From Woeseiaceae bacterium (lineage in GTDB: Bacteria; Pseudomonadota; Gammaproteobacteria; Steroidobacterales; Woeseiaceae): a DNA stretch of 64,000 bases. The notes beneath the pieces are model-generated. The model did not search any database. It worked only from the letters and a program-made list of their open reading frames with translations, and was not told the origin of the DNA. Of this stretch, positions 26,640 to 35,890 are shown piece after piece. Each line of letters starts with the position of its first letter. Within the stretch, counting starts at the first letter, position 1. Where the stretch lies: assembly GCA_028289545.1 (NCBI GenBank), contig JANQPG010000032.1:1-64000 (forward strand). Direction: 5' to 3'. Both the position numbers and the translations under genes were made by a program.

Positions 26640-28803
26640 CAATGCTTTCGGTGCCGTAAACTGGAATAAGTATCGGGATCTGCTCCCAGTGCTGTTCCCT
26701 AAAGCGCGGGGCTTTGCGGTCGTTCGCAGCGATGGCGAGACAGTCTGGAAATCCGATGAAGATTTCGATGTATCGGACGGCGGAGATTCGTCCTGGCAGG
26801 CAACAAACAGCGGTCTGGGGCGACTGCCAGTTTCCCAGCGGGTTTTCGACACCCGGCAGTCCATCCGAGTCGACCTGAGCCCGAATGATGCGTGGTTGAT
26901 TGTCAGGCACGACTCGACTGACGGTATCGCAATCGAATCGGCGGACACGCTGCTCAAACGGGGGTTTGACGCTGCTATCGCAGTACTCGAAGACGAACTG
27001 GCTCTGCAGGTGGAGTGCGATCAACTCGCGGTCGAGCTCACGGAGCGATACGAAGAACTCAACCTCGTTTACTCGTCGGACGATCACGTCGAATACTTCG
27101 AAGAGAGCCAGAAAGCGCTGGCAAACCTGGTTTACAACTGCGTGGACTATTTGAACGTCGGTCTGGCCATACTGGTCTGCCGCGACAAGAATCTGGAGGT
27201 GGTTACGCGCGACACGAACGCCAACCCGGGTGAGTGCAACAACATCCAGAAACTATTCAAGAGCAAGATCTACGACTGGGTAGAAGCCCATGCAGAGCCA
27301 CTCGTACTCAACGACGCTGACGATCCGCAGCGCCATTCGCTGTTTTCCCCTCACCGCCATAAAGTCGTGGTCCAGCCCGTCGTCGACGATCACAACACCG
27401 TCATAGGCATTCTGGGGATCGCAAAACCTCCGTCGGCGCCACCATTTTCGAACGGCGACCGAAACCTGCTCGAAGTCATTGCGCGCAAGGCGTCCCACAT
27501 CATACACACGCACCACGACTCGCTCACAGGGCTGATGAACCGCAGCGGTTTCGAATCGATGCTTCTCAAGGCGATCAGAGAAACGGGCACGGACTGCAGT
27601 GAAAGCTGCCTGCTGCACATCGATATCGATCAACTGCACGTCGTCAACGATACACTGGGTTTCGAACAGGGCGATGCCGTTTTGCGCAAATGCGCGGCCA
27701 TTCTCAGAGAGATATTGCGCGATACCGATGTCCTCGGAAGGCTCGATGGCGACGGGTTCGGCGTGTTGCTGGGTCGCTGTGGAATACCCAATGCTCGCGC
27801 TATCTCCGAAAAGATTGCGTCGCGCATTGCCTCCATGGAAATCTTTGCCGGCGGTAAGCAGGTAGCCGTCACCGCCTGCATTGGCATAGCACCTTTGGAC
27901 AAGGACACCGACAGCGTAGTCTCGCTTCTGGCTTCCGCCGAAGTGGCGCTGGCCGAGGCCAAGGATGCCGGGCAGAATCGTATAGTTGCGTTCGAGCAGG
28001 ACAACACGGCAGTGATGCGCCGTAGCGAAGAAGTGGGCTGGAACGTTCGTATTCGTGACGCCATTCGCGATAGCCGGTTCACGCTGTTTGCGCAACCGGT
28101 GGTTCCGCTCCAGTCGGCGGATGGGCGCACTCACTACGAGTTGCTGCTTCGCCTCTTCGACGACGACGGCAGCATTGTTCCGCCGGGGAAATTCATGCCC
28201 GCTGCGGAGCGCTATCAGTTGATGCCGATGGTCGATCGCTGGGTGATTAGAACAGCGCTCGATACGCTTGAAAATGCCGCAGGCGCGGCTGAAGACGCCG
28301 TCTACTGCATTAACTTGTCCGGACAGTCGTTGACGAACCCGGGGTTTGAGCGGTTTCTCATCGATGCCGTGCAAAAAGCAGGCCCCTTGAAAAAGCGCTT
28401 GTGCTTCGAAGTCACCGAAACGGCAGCGATCGCCAACCTCGATGAAGCCGTTCAGCTGATTCAGTCGGTGAAACGTCTCGGTTGCCGATTCGCACTCGAC
28501 GACTTCGGTGCCGGCCTGAGTTCGTTCGGCTATTTGAAGGTGTTGCCGCTGGACTACCTCAAGATCGACGGCAGTTTCGTAAAAGATGTCGTCACCGACC
28601 GGGTTTCGCGCTCGATGGTGGAAGCGATTACCGGCGTCGGTCACGCAATGGGACTGAGCGTCATCGGCGAGTTCGTAGAGAACGACGACGTCATGCAAAT
28701 CATACGTGATCTGGGTGTCGACTACGGACAAGGATACGGTATCGGCAAACCCGAACCGCTCGCCGACGCGTTGCGGTCGCTGAACGACGAGCGGTCGGCG
28801 TGA
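26632..28803 (+). CDS. GAF-GGDEF-EAL protein, probable c-di-GMP phosphodiesterase
   Basis: A 723-aa soluble protein. The GTG at 26632 with GGAG upstream is chosen; it overlaps the response-regulator stop. Residues 1-150 are unassigned. About 155-295 form a GAF-type sensor, about 296-455 a GGDEF domain, and about 467-723 an EAL domain. The GGDEF active motif is degenerate (LDGDGF at about residue 372), so cyclase activity is unlikely. The EAL catalytic residues look intact: YELLLR, NLSGQ, FEVTET, LDDFGAGLSSFGYL, LKIDGSF, GEFVE and QGYGIGKP. It should hydrolyse c-di-GMP, with the GGDEF perhaps binding GTP as an activator. It overlaps the STAS-ATPase gene by 4 bases. Confidence 0.88.
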   Translation: MNSNAFGAVNWNKYRDLLPVLFPKARGFAVVRSDGETVWKSDEDFDVSDGGDSSWQATNSGLGRLPVSQRVFDTRQSIRVDLSPNDAWLIVRHDSTDGIAIESADTLLKRGFDAAIAVLEDELALQVECDQLAVELTERYEELNLVYSSDDHVEYFEESQKALANLVYNCVDYLNVGLAILVCRDKNLEVVTRDTNANPGECNNIQKLFKSKIYDWVEAHAEPLVLNDADDPQRHSLFSPHRHKVVVQPVVDDHNTVIGILGIAKPPSAPPFSNGDRNLLEVIARKASHIIHTHHDSLTGLMNRSGFESMLLKAIRETGTDCSESCLLHIDIDQLHVVNDTLGFEQGDAVLRKCAAILREILRDTDVLGRLDGDGFGVLLGRCGIPNARAISEKIASRIASMEIFAGGKQVAVTACIGIAPLDKDTDSVVSLLASAEVALAEAKDAGQNRIVAFEQDNTAVMRRSEEVGWNVRIRDAIRDSRFTLFAQPVVPLQSADGRTHYELLLRLFDDDGSIVPPGKFMPAAERYQLMPMVDRWVIRTALDTLENAAGAAEDAVYCINLSGQSLTNPGFERFLIDAVQKAGPLKKRLCFEVTETAAIANLDEAVQLIQSVKRLGCRFALDDFGAGLSSFGYLKVLPLDYLKIDGSFVKDVVTDRVSRSMVEAITGVGHAMGLSVIGEFVENDDVMQIIRDLGVDYGQGYGIGKPEPLADALRSLNDERSA

Positions 28804-30860
28804 ATGCCGTTGTCGACTCCGTCGCGCCGACGATCAACAAGATACAGATCGGCGTCGCCACTCACCTGACACCGGCAACGTCATTGTCGGTCAAGGGGTG
28901 CCTGGACGACTTCTCGGCCGCCGTCGACGACTGTATCGAGCTCGGTGAACTCAAGATCATCGTCGACCTAAGCAAGGCTCAGACGCTGGACAGTCTGGGA
29001 GTAGCGGCGTTAATGGACACCCAGGACACGCTGCTGCAAAAGGGCGGTTGGCTAAAGGTAACGGCACACAATCAGGCTATATCCGATATCGGTCGGATCA
29101 CCCACCTCGCGGACTACGTCACGTTCCTGTCGCCCGACGGTTCGCGTGACTTGCGAGCGGAAAATGATTCGGAATTCGGGGAGGACTCGAAGCTCGGCGA
29201 CATTCTCGTTGCGCGCGGGGTGACGCCCGAAAACCGTGTCGAACAAGCGCTCGACCTGCAGGAAAAGCTCGGCAAACGCATGGGGCAGATCCTGGTGGAG
29301 AAGGGCTGGGCCAGGGAAGACGACGTGCTGAGCGCATTGGGTGAGCAATTGCGCATTCCGTTCGTTCGTCTCCGGCCGGGGGTTTTCGATCCGTCCGTCG
29401 CTGCATTGCTTGACCTGTCGGTTGCAAAACGGCTGGCTGTGATGCCGTTGTTTCGAGTGCGTAGCGTCGTGTATCTGGCGACGGCGAAGCCGCAGGACAT
29501 GCCAAGCATTGAGGAGGTCGCGGAACGGCTGCAGTGCAAGATCCGCCCTGTGTTAGCACGCCGCGATACCATCATCGAGTTACTTGGCGATTCGATGGTG
29601 CCGGAAGAGTTCCAGATCGACGTGGGCGCCGATGTCGACGACGACTTCGCCGTTGTCGAGGCCGTGTCCGTCGATGACTACACCGAGATCGACGATGTGG
29701 CCGCCGGCAGCCCGGTCATCAATCTGGTCAACTCCATTATCCAGCGAGCCGTGCATGACGGTGCCAGCGACATTCATATCGAACCGTTTCGTACGCACTC
29801 ACGAATCCGTTTTCGCATTGACGGTTTGCTCTATGAGTTCACCTCGCCCCGCGTCGAGCTGCACCCTGCAATCGTGTCGCGCCTGAAGGTGATGGCCAAC
29901 CTGGATATTGCGGAACGGCGGATGCCGCAGGACGGACGAATCCAGGTTCAGACGCGCGGACGTTCGGTCGACCTGCGATTCAGCTCTCTCCCCGGGCTTC
30001 ACGGCGAAAAGGTCGTGCTTCGCATACTCGACAAGAACCAGGCGATCCTCGACGTCAACAAGCTCAACTTTCACGACAGCAATCTGGAAGCGTTCAAGCG
30101 GCTGCTGTCACAGTCGCACGGCCTGATCCTCGTCACCGGCCCAACCGGCAGCGGTAAGACGACGTCACTCTATGCGGCGCTCAACTATCTGAATAGTATC
30201 GAGAAAAACTCGGTGACCATCGAGGATCCGGTCGAGTACCAACTGGATATCATCAATCAGAACGAGGTCCGCGAGGGAATCGGACTGACGTTTGCGCGCA
30301 TTCTGAAACATGTGCTGCGCCAGGACCCTGATATTGTCATGGTCGGTGAAATCCGCGAGCGCGAAACGGCGGAAATTGCGGTACAGGCGGCGCTGACCGG
30401 TCACCTCGTGCTGTCGACGCTGCACACGAACGACGCCATCGGAGCCGTAACGCGCCTCATCGACATGGGAGTGGAGCCCTACCTGTTGTCGTCTGCGCTG
30501 CTGGGTGTCGTAGGTCAGCGATTGGTTCGGACAATTTGCCCGAGTTGCCGTGCGGAGTACGTTGCCGATCCGCAGCTGGTCAAACAGTACGGATGGGACA
30601 CGGACAAAACCATAAGGCTCGCAAGGGGGCGGGGTTGCGAAGCCTGCTACGACTCGGGTTACAAGGGTCGAATGGGCATACACGAAATCCTGACGACCGA
30701 TCCCGATTTGCAAAAACTGATTATTTCCAGCCCCTCGCGAGACGAGTTAAGTGCGTACCTCGACGAGCGTGACTTCCGTACGCTGTTCATCGACGGCATC
30801 GACAGGGTGCTCGAGAAGCAAACGACCATCGAGGAAGTCTCCCGGGTCACCAGTCTGTAG
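28800..30860 (+). CDS. STAS-MshEN-GspE pilus extension ATPase (MshE-like)
   Basis: A 686-aa fusion. Residues 1-108 resemble a STAS domain (ELKIIVDLSKAQTLDSLGVAALMD). Residues about 128-185 carry two copies of the MshEN c-di-GMP-binding motif (KLGDILVARGVTPEN, then RMGQILVEKGW, each with spaced Leu and Gln). The rest is the GspE/PilB ATPase: Walker A GPTGSGKTT (about 447), the Asp box, Walker B DPDIVMVGEIRERETAE, and a four-Cys zinc site (CPSC ... CEAC). It powers pilus assembly at the inner membrane. The GTG start overlaps the EAL gene stop by 4 bases (GTGA), so a c-di-GMP-degrading enzyme and a likely c-di-GMP-sensing motor are translated together. An N-terminal STAS domain is unusual for this family. 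Confidence 0.88.
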   Translation: MNAVVDSVAPTINKIQIGVATHLTPATSLSVKGCLDDFSAAVDDCIELGELKIIVDLSKAQTLDSLGVAALMDTQDTLLQKGGWLKVTAHNQAISDIGRITHLADYVTFLSPDGSRDLRAENDSEFGEDSKLGDILVARGVTPENRVEQALDLQEKLGKRMGQILVEKGWAREDDVLSALGEQLRIPFVRLRPGVFDPSVAALLDLSVAKRLAVMPLFRVRSVVYLATAKPQDMPSIEEVAERLQCKIRPVLARRDTIIELLGDSMVPEEFQIDVGADVDDDFAVVEAVSVDDYTEIDDVAAGSPVINLVNSIIQRAVHDGASDIHIEPFRTHSRIRFRIDGLLYEFTSPRVELHPAIVSRLKVMANLDIAERRMPQDGRIQVQTRGRSVDLRFSSLPGLHGEKVVLRILDKNQAILDVNKLNFHDSNLEAFKRLLSQSHGLILVTGPTGSGKTTSLYAALNYLNSIEKNSVTIEDPVEYQLDIINQNEVREGIGLTFARILKHVLRQDPDIVMVGEIRERETAEIAVQAALTGHLVLSTLHTNDAIGAVTRLIDMGVEPYLLSSALLGVVGQRLVRTICPSCRAEYVADPQLVKQYGWDTDKTIRLARGRGCEACYDSGYKGRMGIHEILTTDPDLQKLIISSPSRDELSAYLDERDFRTLFIDGIDRVLEKQTTIEEVSRVTSL

Positions 30861-30868
30861 AGCGCAGT

Positions 30869-31999
30869 ATGGCCATCAAAATCGACAAAACCCGATCATC
30901 GTCGAGGTCGGACACGGAGAACTCGACCAGCCCAACGCTGAACAAGACGTTGGGGCTCAGCGGCGGACCGTCCCCCCGCGACCGCATGTTCTTCACGGAG
31001 CAGCTGGCGCTGCTGCTGGACACCGGTGAGAGCCTGCATACCGCCCTCAAGGTCATTGCGCGCCAGTACGGCGACAGCTCGATGGGGAGAATCGTCGACA
31101 CGATTGCCAGCGACGTTAGCGAGGGCTCGAGTTTCGGTGCGGCGCTCGGCCGCCATCCCGACGTATTTTCGCTAACGTATACGCATCTGGTCGCCGCAAG
31201 CGAAAAGGGAGGCTTCATGGCTGACGTCCTCGAGCGGCTGCTGGACATGGACCGCAGGCGTGAAGATCTGCGCAAGGCCATCGTTTCGGCAGCCACGTAC
31301 CCGGCTTTCCTTGTCCTGTTCTCAATTGCAGTGATCGTTTTTGTCCTCGTCGTCGTCTTTCCGAAATTCGACTCGATGTTTGCGTCGATTTATGACGAAT
31401 TGCCGGCGTCGACGCGGGCGTTGATGGCGATGAGTCACGTTATGCGCGATCACTGGATTGTGGTAGGCGCCGGCTTCGGAGTGGCGACTATTGGCCTGCA
31501 CCAGTTGATAAAAAGCGATACGGGTGGCCGACTGCTCGACACCATGAAACTGAAGAACCCCTTGTTGCGCAACCTGTTTGCCGATATCTATCTCACACAA
31601 ATACTGCCGGTACTGGGCCTCTCACTCGCCAACGGGGTAACGGCTGTAGACGCATTGCGTTCGAGCCGCGATGTGGTCGGCAATCGCCTGTTCCGGGAAC
31701 TCGTCGACGACGTCAAGACGAGAGTCGAGTCCGGAGAATCGATTGCGACGGGATTCGAGGACGCCAGTTTCCTGCCCGATCTCGTCAAGCACATGGTCGG
31801 AACCGGCGAGAAATCGGGCAAGCTCGGGCCTGTGCTGCTTCGGCTTTCCGGCTATTACGAGGCGGAACTCAGGCGGCGCCTCGACACGCTCTCAAAAATG
31901 GCCGAGCCAATCATGTTGCTGATCATGGGCATCGTAGTCGGGGTACTCGTCAGTTCGCTGATCCTGCCGATCTTCAAGCTGTCGACCGCTGCCGGCTAG
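30869..31999 (+). CDS. Pilus inner-membrane platform protein (GspF/PilC/MshG family)
   Basis: A 376-aa protein with two GspF cytoplasmic domains (residues about 35-155 and 240-360). Each is followed by TM segments (FLVLFSIAVIVFVLVVVFP; IMLLIMGIVVGVLVSSLILPIF). Family landmarks include RDRMFFTEQLALLLDTG and the C-terminal hydrophobic hairpin ending in LPIFKLS. It forms the membrane platform turned by the ATPase. It lies 8 bases after the ATPase gene, so the pair is one transcription unit with the upstream c-di-GMP genes. A polar N-terminal extension of about 30 residues precedes the first domain. Confidence 0.92.
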   Translation: MAIKIDKTRSSSRSDTENSTSPTLNKTLGLSGGPSPRDRMFFTEQLALLLDTGESLHTALKVIARQYGDSSMGRIVDTIASDVSEGSSFGAALGRHPDVFSLTYTHLVAASEKGGFMADVLERLLDMDRRREDLRKAIVSAATYPAFLVLFSIAVIVFVLVVVFPKFDSMFASIYDELPASTRALMAMSHVMRDHWIVVGAGFGVATIGLHQLIKSDTGGRLLDTMKLKNPLLRNLFADIYLTQILPVLGLSLANGVTAVDALRSSRDVVGNRLFRELVDDVKTRVESGESIATGFEDASFLPDLVKHMVGTGEKSGKLGPVLLRLSGYYEAELRRRLDTLSKMAEPIMLLIMGIVVGVLVSSLILPIFKLSTAAG

Positions 32000-32162
32000 C
32001 GTGTACCTGAGGCTGCCGGGAACTGTGACCTGTAGCACAAACTCCGCCGGATTATGTCGGATCGATGGTTAGAAAACAGTCAGTTTCTTCTAAGGTTTCT
32101 GACGCAACACCCGATAAATAAATTAGCTAGACAAACGTTTGTGATTTTCGGGAGTGGTATCC

Positions 32163-32672
32163 ATGCCTTCGGTACGTAAGCAGTCTATTCGCGGTTTTAC
32201 ACTGATCGAGCTTTTGATCGTCGTGATCATTCTCGCGATTCTGGCGGCAATTATTGTGCCTCAGTTCTCCGGGGCGACGGACGATGCAGCTCAGGCCGCG
32301 TATGACACCAACCTCGCCAACATTCGATCGGCGATCGACCTCTATCGCCAGCAGCACAGCAGTTACCCGGGCGCCGTAACCTCATCGGGAGGCACCTGTG
32401 TCAACGGTGCGGCGGTAACCGGGGCGGTCGGCGCCGCGGCTTTTGCTGCGCAGCTCCGCAACTACACGAACAGCGCCGGCGAGGCCTGCACCGGCACGGA
32501 CCCGAACGAGTTCAAGTACGGCCCGTACCTGAAGGACGACCTTCCGGACAACCCGCTCGGCACGACAAACACAGTTACGGTCGTCACGAACGGTGTGCTG
32601 GGCCTGACTAGCGGCGGTACCGGTGGCTGGCGCTTCGACTCGGTAACCGGCGAATTCATTGGTGACGAGTAA
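32163..32672 (+). CDS. Type IV pilin, probable major subunit (MshA/GspG-like)
   Basis: A 169-aa prepilin. The ATG at 32163 has GGGAG about 10 bases upstream. The leader is short and basic, with cleavage predicted after Gly11 (RG/FTLIELLIVV) and Glu at mature position 5. A long hydrophobic helix follows. The globular part has YRQQHSSYPG and a D-region with two Cys (TCVNG, EACTG) likely to form a disulphide. DNPLG and the C-terminal WRFDSVTGEF resemble MSHA pilins and GspG. Its own 163-base leader and a strong hairpin after the stop fit a highly expressed subunit. It lies between the GspF gene and a diguanylate cyclase gene. Confidence 0.9.
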   Translation: MPSVRKQSIRGFTLIELLIVVIILAILAAIIVPQFSGATDDAAQAAYDTNLANIRSAIDLYRQQHSSYPGAVTSSGGTCVNGAAVTGAVGAAAFAAQLRNYTNSAGEACTGTDPNEFKYGPYLKDDLPDNPLGTTNTVTVVTNGVLGLTSGGTGGWRFDSVTGEFIGDE

Positions 32673-32679
32673 CGGCGAA

Positions 32680-32704
32680 CGGGCGACGACAAGTCGATCG
32701 CCCG
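32680..32704 (+). terminator. Hairpin directly after the pilin stop (no U-tract)
   Basis: CGGGCGA (32680-32686) pairs with TCGCCCG (32698-32704), and CGAC with GTCG inside the loop. It starts 8 bases after the pilin stop. There is no T-run, so partial termination or 3'-end stabilisation of the pilin mRNA is more likely than full termination. Confidence 0.5.
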
Positions 32705-32791
32705 GTCTCGCCAAGCTCTGTATCACTGTACGGCGCATCCCCGTCGCCGTTCGTTACAAGGGCAGTGTCGCCTCTTGAGTTGACTGTCCTT

Positions 32792-32824
32792 GTCGGCACG
32801 ACGGCTTTACCCGTCTCAGCCGAC
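32792..32824 (+). repeat. Imperfect hairpin between pilin and diguanylate cyclase genes
   Basis: GTCGGC (32792-32797) pairs with GCCGAC (32819-32824), with a further GACGG/CCGTC pairing inside. Its role is unknown; it may be a second mRNA-end structure. Confidence 0.4.
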
Positions 32825-32995
32825 GGAACCTTCCATGCCTTGCCTTGCCTTGCCGCGTCGTGGTGTTTTGAGTCCCGCAAGAGATTTTCCACCGTGGATC
32901 ACATCACAAAAATAGCAATATAAATTAGAGGTTTATGGCTTCTTGCCGATATTCATAGGTGACGGAGGCGCGATCTGTATTGAACAGCCACGGTG

Positions 32996-34144
32996 ATGAG
33001 TAACTTTAACGACATGTGGTCAGCGACGGGTTTTGCAGAACCTGAACTCGATTCGTATTCGCTGGCCGAACTGCTGCCCGGCACGCGCCGGGGTTTGCAG
33101 GTGATGGCGTCCTTCGCGCTGCTGGTTCAAAGCGGTATCGCGTTCTATGCGTGGTTTTGGCACGACTCCGGCCAGGTGCTGTACACCAACCTGCTGCTGG
33201 CCGCACTATCGATCCATGTCTTGCTGTCCGCCGAAGCCGTCCGCGATGTACGCACCATGCAGGTGCTGGGCATGGCGCTGCTGGTCGTTAACGCCGCCGC
33301 CATTACCCTGCTCGCCCACCGAGCCGGCGAACTCACCATCGGAATGATGGCGGCCATTGTCATGTTGTTCGTTGCGATACCCCTTGTGCCGTGGGCGCTC
33401 CGCGAGGCGCTGATCGTCATCGGACTCACCTACGCGTTGATGGCAGCATCGCTCTTGGGCGTACCCGGACGCTTCGACGGCGAATCTCTACTCGTGCTGC
33501 AGTTGCTGATCCTGGGTTCCGGCAGCGTTGTCGCCGTCATGAGTGCACGCGCAAACCTGACCCGGAAACGCGAGCTTCGAGCTCGCTACGACCTCGAGCA
33601 AACCCGTCAGCGAATGGAACGCCTGTCAATGCAGGACCATCTGACCAGCGCGTGGAACCGGCGTTATCTTCAACAGAACTTCGATGCGATTGTCGAACGA
33701 TGCCGCGCTGACGGCCATACGCTGAAGATGGCAATTCTGGACATTGACGAGTTCAAGGACATCAACGACCAACTGGGGCACCAGGCGGGCGACAGGTTGT
33801 TGGTTCGCCTGGCGGATGTCTTCATTCGACATCTCGGCGACGACGGATTGCTGGTGCGGCTGGGCGGGGATGAGTTTCAGATACTGTACTGCGGCGTTGA
33901 TCTGAAGGGCCTGATCGGCCGCGCCGTTGCGGAAATGCAGAACCGTGCCGCTGCGGAGGGTGTCGACCGCGGTCATCCGATTACGCTGAGCGCCGGCATT
34001 GCGAATGCGTCCATGCAGCATAGCGTCGACTACGATCAGCTATACCGGCTGGCCGACACCGCGCTGTACACCGCCAAACAACAGGGCGACGACGTAATGA
34101 TTCAGGACGCCGGCCTGGCGCTGTCCGGGCGGTGGCCGTTGTGA
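32996..34144 (+). CDS. Membrane diguanylate cyclase (GGDEF)
   Basis: A 382-aa protein with about five TM helices in residues 30-175, a short coiled linker, then a GGDEF domain with the active motif LVRLGGDEF (about residue 290). The stretch at the I-site position is GDDG rather than RxxD, so product inhibition through that site is not expected. ATG at 32996 follows an in-frame GTG at 32993; either could be used. Its last bases overlap the MshI-like gene by 4 (GTGA). It is thus translated with the pilus assembly genes and probably supplies c-di-GMP close to the MshEN ATPase. Confidence 0.9.
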   Translation: MSNFNDMWSATGFAEPELDSYSLAELLPGTRRGLQVMASFALLVQSGIAFYAWFWHDSGQVLYTNLLLAALSIHVLLSAEAVRDVRTMQVLGMALLVVNAAAITLLAHRAGELTIGMMAAIVMLFVAIPLVPWALREALIVIGLTYALMAASLLGVPGRFDGESLLVLQLLILGSGSVVAVMSARANLTRKRELRARYDLEQTRQRMERLSMQDHLTSAWNRRYLQQNFDAIVERCRADGHTLKMAILDIDEFKDINDQLGHQAGDRLLVRLADVFIRHLGDDGLLVRLGGDEFQILYCGVDLKGLIGRAVAEMQNRAAAEGVDRGHPITLSAGIANASMQHSVDYDQLYRLADTALYTAKQQGDDVMIQDAGLALSGRWPL

Positions 34145-35244
34145 GCGCCATGGCCGCCGTTCGTCGCTGGCTCGGGCCCGCGAACGGTTATTCGGGTCCG
34201 ATCGGCATCGACTTTGCGCTTGAGGCGGTGCACCTGGTTCAGCTGTCCTTCGGCTCGGACAAACCGACAGTGCAGGCACGCGCCTCCGCGCCGTACCGAT
34301 CGGATCGGGCGACATTCCTCGCGGATTCCGAGGAGTTTCGCGGGACTGTACGCTCCGCGTTGGATGCGGACCGGTTTCTGGGATCGAAGGCAGTCCTGGC
34401 AGCCCCGTCCTGCATGTTCCGCACGTTGTCGATCAACTATCGGACGCCGTCCGGCACCGGTGATGCCGAGGCGATTGTCCATAGCATTCGCGACCGAATC
34501 GAAGGTGAACTCTCCGATCACGTCATCGACTATCTACCCGTCAAGAGCCGCTCGAAGAAAGACGAAAAGCTGGCCCTTGTCGCTGTAAGCGAGCAGTCGC
34601 GCGTCATCTCGCTGCTCGAGAACACCCGACGCGCCGGTCTTACGGTGAATGCCCTCGAAATCGGTCCGGTCGCCATTGCCCGATTGGTCGGAAGCATTGA
34701 CAAGCACCGCACGGCGAGCAATGTCCTGGTGATCAACTCCGGTCGGGAATGCAGTTACCTGACGCTGATTTCCGATAACGACTTGTTGTTCGACCAGCAG
34801 GTCAACTTCGGAGAGAACGAGCTCATCCGGCAGCTCTCCGCGACGCTCGACATGTCGGAGGCGATGGCGCGGGACCTGCTACAACGATCGGGACTGGCCG
34901 ATCACTCGGCCGATGCGCTCAGCGACGACGCGCTCCGCACGCTTTCGGAGATCGTCAAGCCCCTGTTTGCTCAGCTCGCGAGGGAGGTCAAACGGGTGTG
35001 TCTGTACGCTGCCGCGGAAACCCGGGGCGGATCGGTTAGCCAGGTCTATCTGTTGGGCGGTATCGCGCGCTGGGCGGGCTCCGATCGGATGCTCGAATCG
35101 ATGACCAACGTGAGCGTGACAAAGATACCGAATCCGCTCGATCCTTTTTCCGACCCGGCGGCTTCGACGGCTTGCGCCGAAGCAGCACCGCAACTTGCCG
35201 TCGCGACCGGCCTTGCGCTCAGGACGGAGGCCGCTCATGCGTAA
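34141..35244 (+). CDS. MshI/PilM-like pilus biogenesis protein
   Basis: A 367-aa protein of the actin-like PilM/MshI group. The N-terminus (PIGIDFALEAVHLVQLS) is the phosphate-1-type strand pair, and later segments (VLVINSGRECSYLTLI, VSQVYLLGGIARW) match the remaining actin-fold nucleotide motifs. In type IV pili this cytoplasmic protein binds the N-terminus of PilN to connect motor and alignment complex. The GTG at 34141 is chosen because of its GTGA overlap with the cyclase gene. It overlaps the PilN-like gene by 8 bases. Confidence 0.85.
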   Translation: MSAMAAVRRWLGPANGYSGPIGIDFALEAVHLVQLSFGSDKPTVQARASAPYRSDRATFLADSEEFRGTVRSALDADRFLGSKAVLAAPSCMFRTLSINYRTPSGTGDAEAIVHSIRDRIEGELSDHVIDYLPVKSRSKKDEKLALVAVSEQSRVISLLENTRRAGLTVNALEIGPVAIARLVGSIDKHRTASNVLVINSGRECSYLTLISDNDLLFDQQVNFGENELIRQLSATLDMSEAMARDLLQRSGLADHSADALSDDALRTLSEIVKPLFAQLAREVKRVCLYAAAETRGGSVSQVYLLGGIARWAGSDRMLESMTNVSVTKIPNPLDPFSDPAASTACAEAAPQLAVATGLALRTEAAHA

Positions 35245-35890
35245 CATCGACCTGGTCCCGAATGAATACCGGGAAGACCGAAAACAGCGGCGCTTTCTTG
35301 CTCGTTCCGCGGTCAGCAGCGGTGCAGTGGTTCTAGTATTGATTCTGGTTTACGGGTTTTTGCGCGCGGAGACCAGCGACCGGATAGAACAAGCCGCAGA
35401 CTTGCGCGCACAAAACGCGCTGACGCAACGCCAACAGGAAGAACTCGAGGTTCTCGTCGAAAGACGAAGTGAATTCCTGCGGCAGTTGTCGGTGCTTCAG
35501 GGCTTGCGCGCGGGTGCGGCCGTGAGCGACATATTCACGATCGTCGACGAGTCGATTGTGCCCGGAAAGGTATGGTTTACCGACTGGAGTTTTCATCGAG
35601 CAGGGATTGTCATCAACGGCAAGTCCAGTGACCTCGAGACGGGCAGCTTCATTGTTGTCGACAGTAGCGGTAATGCTGCGGCAAGCGACGATCTCGAAGT
35701 CGAGACGCATATGTCGATTCGCGGCCAGGCTATCGACCACCAGGCCCTGTCGGCGTTCGTACGCCGACTTTACTCGCAGAACCATGTTCGCGATGTCAAC
35801 GTTCGCAGGACTGCTCAGGTCGTCTATTCGGCCGGTCAGGTCGTCGATTTCGATCTGACCGTTATTCTGACCAGCCAGGCCAGCTCGTGA
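35237..35890 (+). CDS. PilN-like pilus alignment protein
   Basis: A 217-aa bitopic protein starting MRNIDLVPNEYREDRKQ. The N-terminal INLVP-like motif is the known PilM-binding peptide in PilN. One TM helix follows (about residues 24-43, VVLVLILVYGFL), then a coiled coil (DLRAQNALTQRQQEELEVL) and a periplasmic ferredoxin-like domain. ATG at 35237 lies inside the end of the MshI-like gene. It overlaps the PilO-like gene by one base. Its role is to bridge the cytoplasmic MshI-like protein and the periplasmic PilO/MshK/secretin parts. Confidence 0.82.
   Translation: MRNIDLVPNEYREDRKQRRFLARSAVSSGAVVLVLILVYGFLRAETSDRIEQAADLRAQNALTQRQQEELEVLVERRSEFLRQLSVLQGLRAGAAVSDIFTIVDESIVPGKVWFTDWSFHRAGIVINGKSSDLETGSFIVVDSSGNAAASDDLEVETHMSIRGQAIDHQALSAFVRRLYSQNHVRDVNVRRTAQVVYSAGQVVDFDLTVILTSQASS

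Larger units (their letters stand above)
32673..32995. other. Intergenic region after the pilin gene
   Basis: About 320 bases without a supported gene. It begins with a GC-rich hairpin (32680-32704) and has a second imperfect one (32792-32824). There is a short TGCCT/TGCCT-type tandem repeat at about 32835-32855, and an AT-rich stretch at about 32905-32935 that could hold the promoter for the diguanylate cyclase and downstream pilus genes. Confidence 0.5.
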
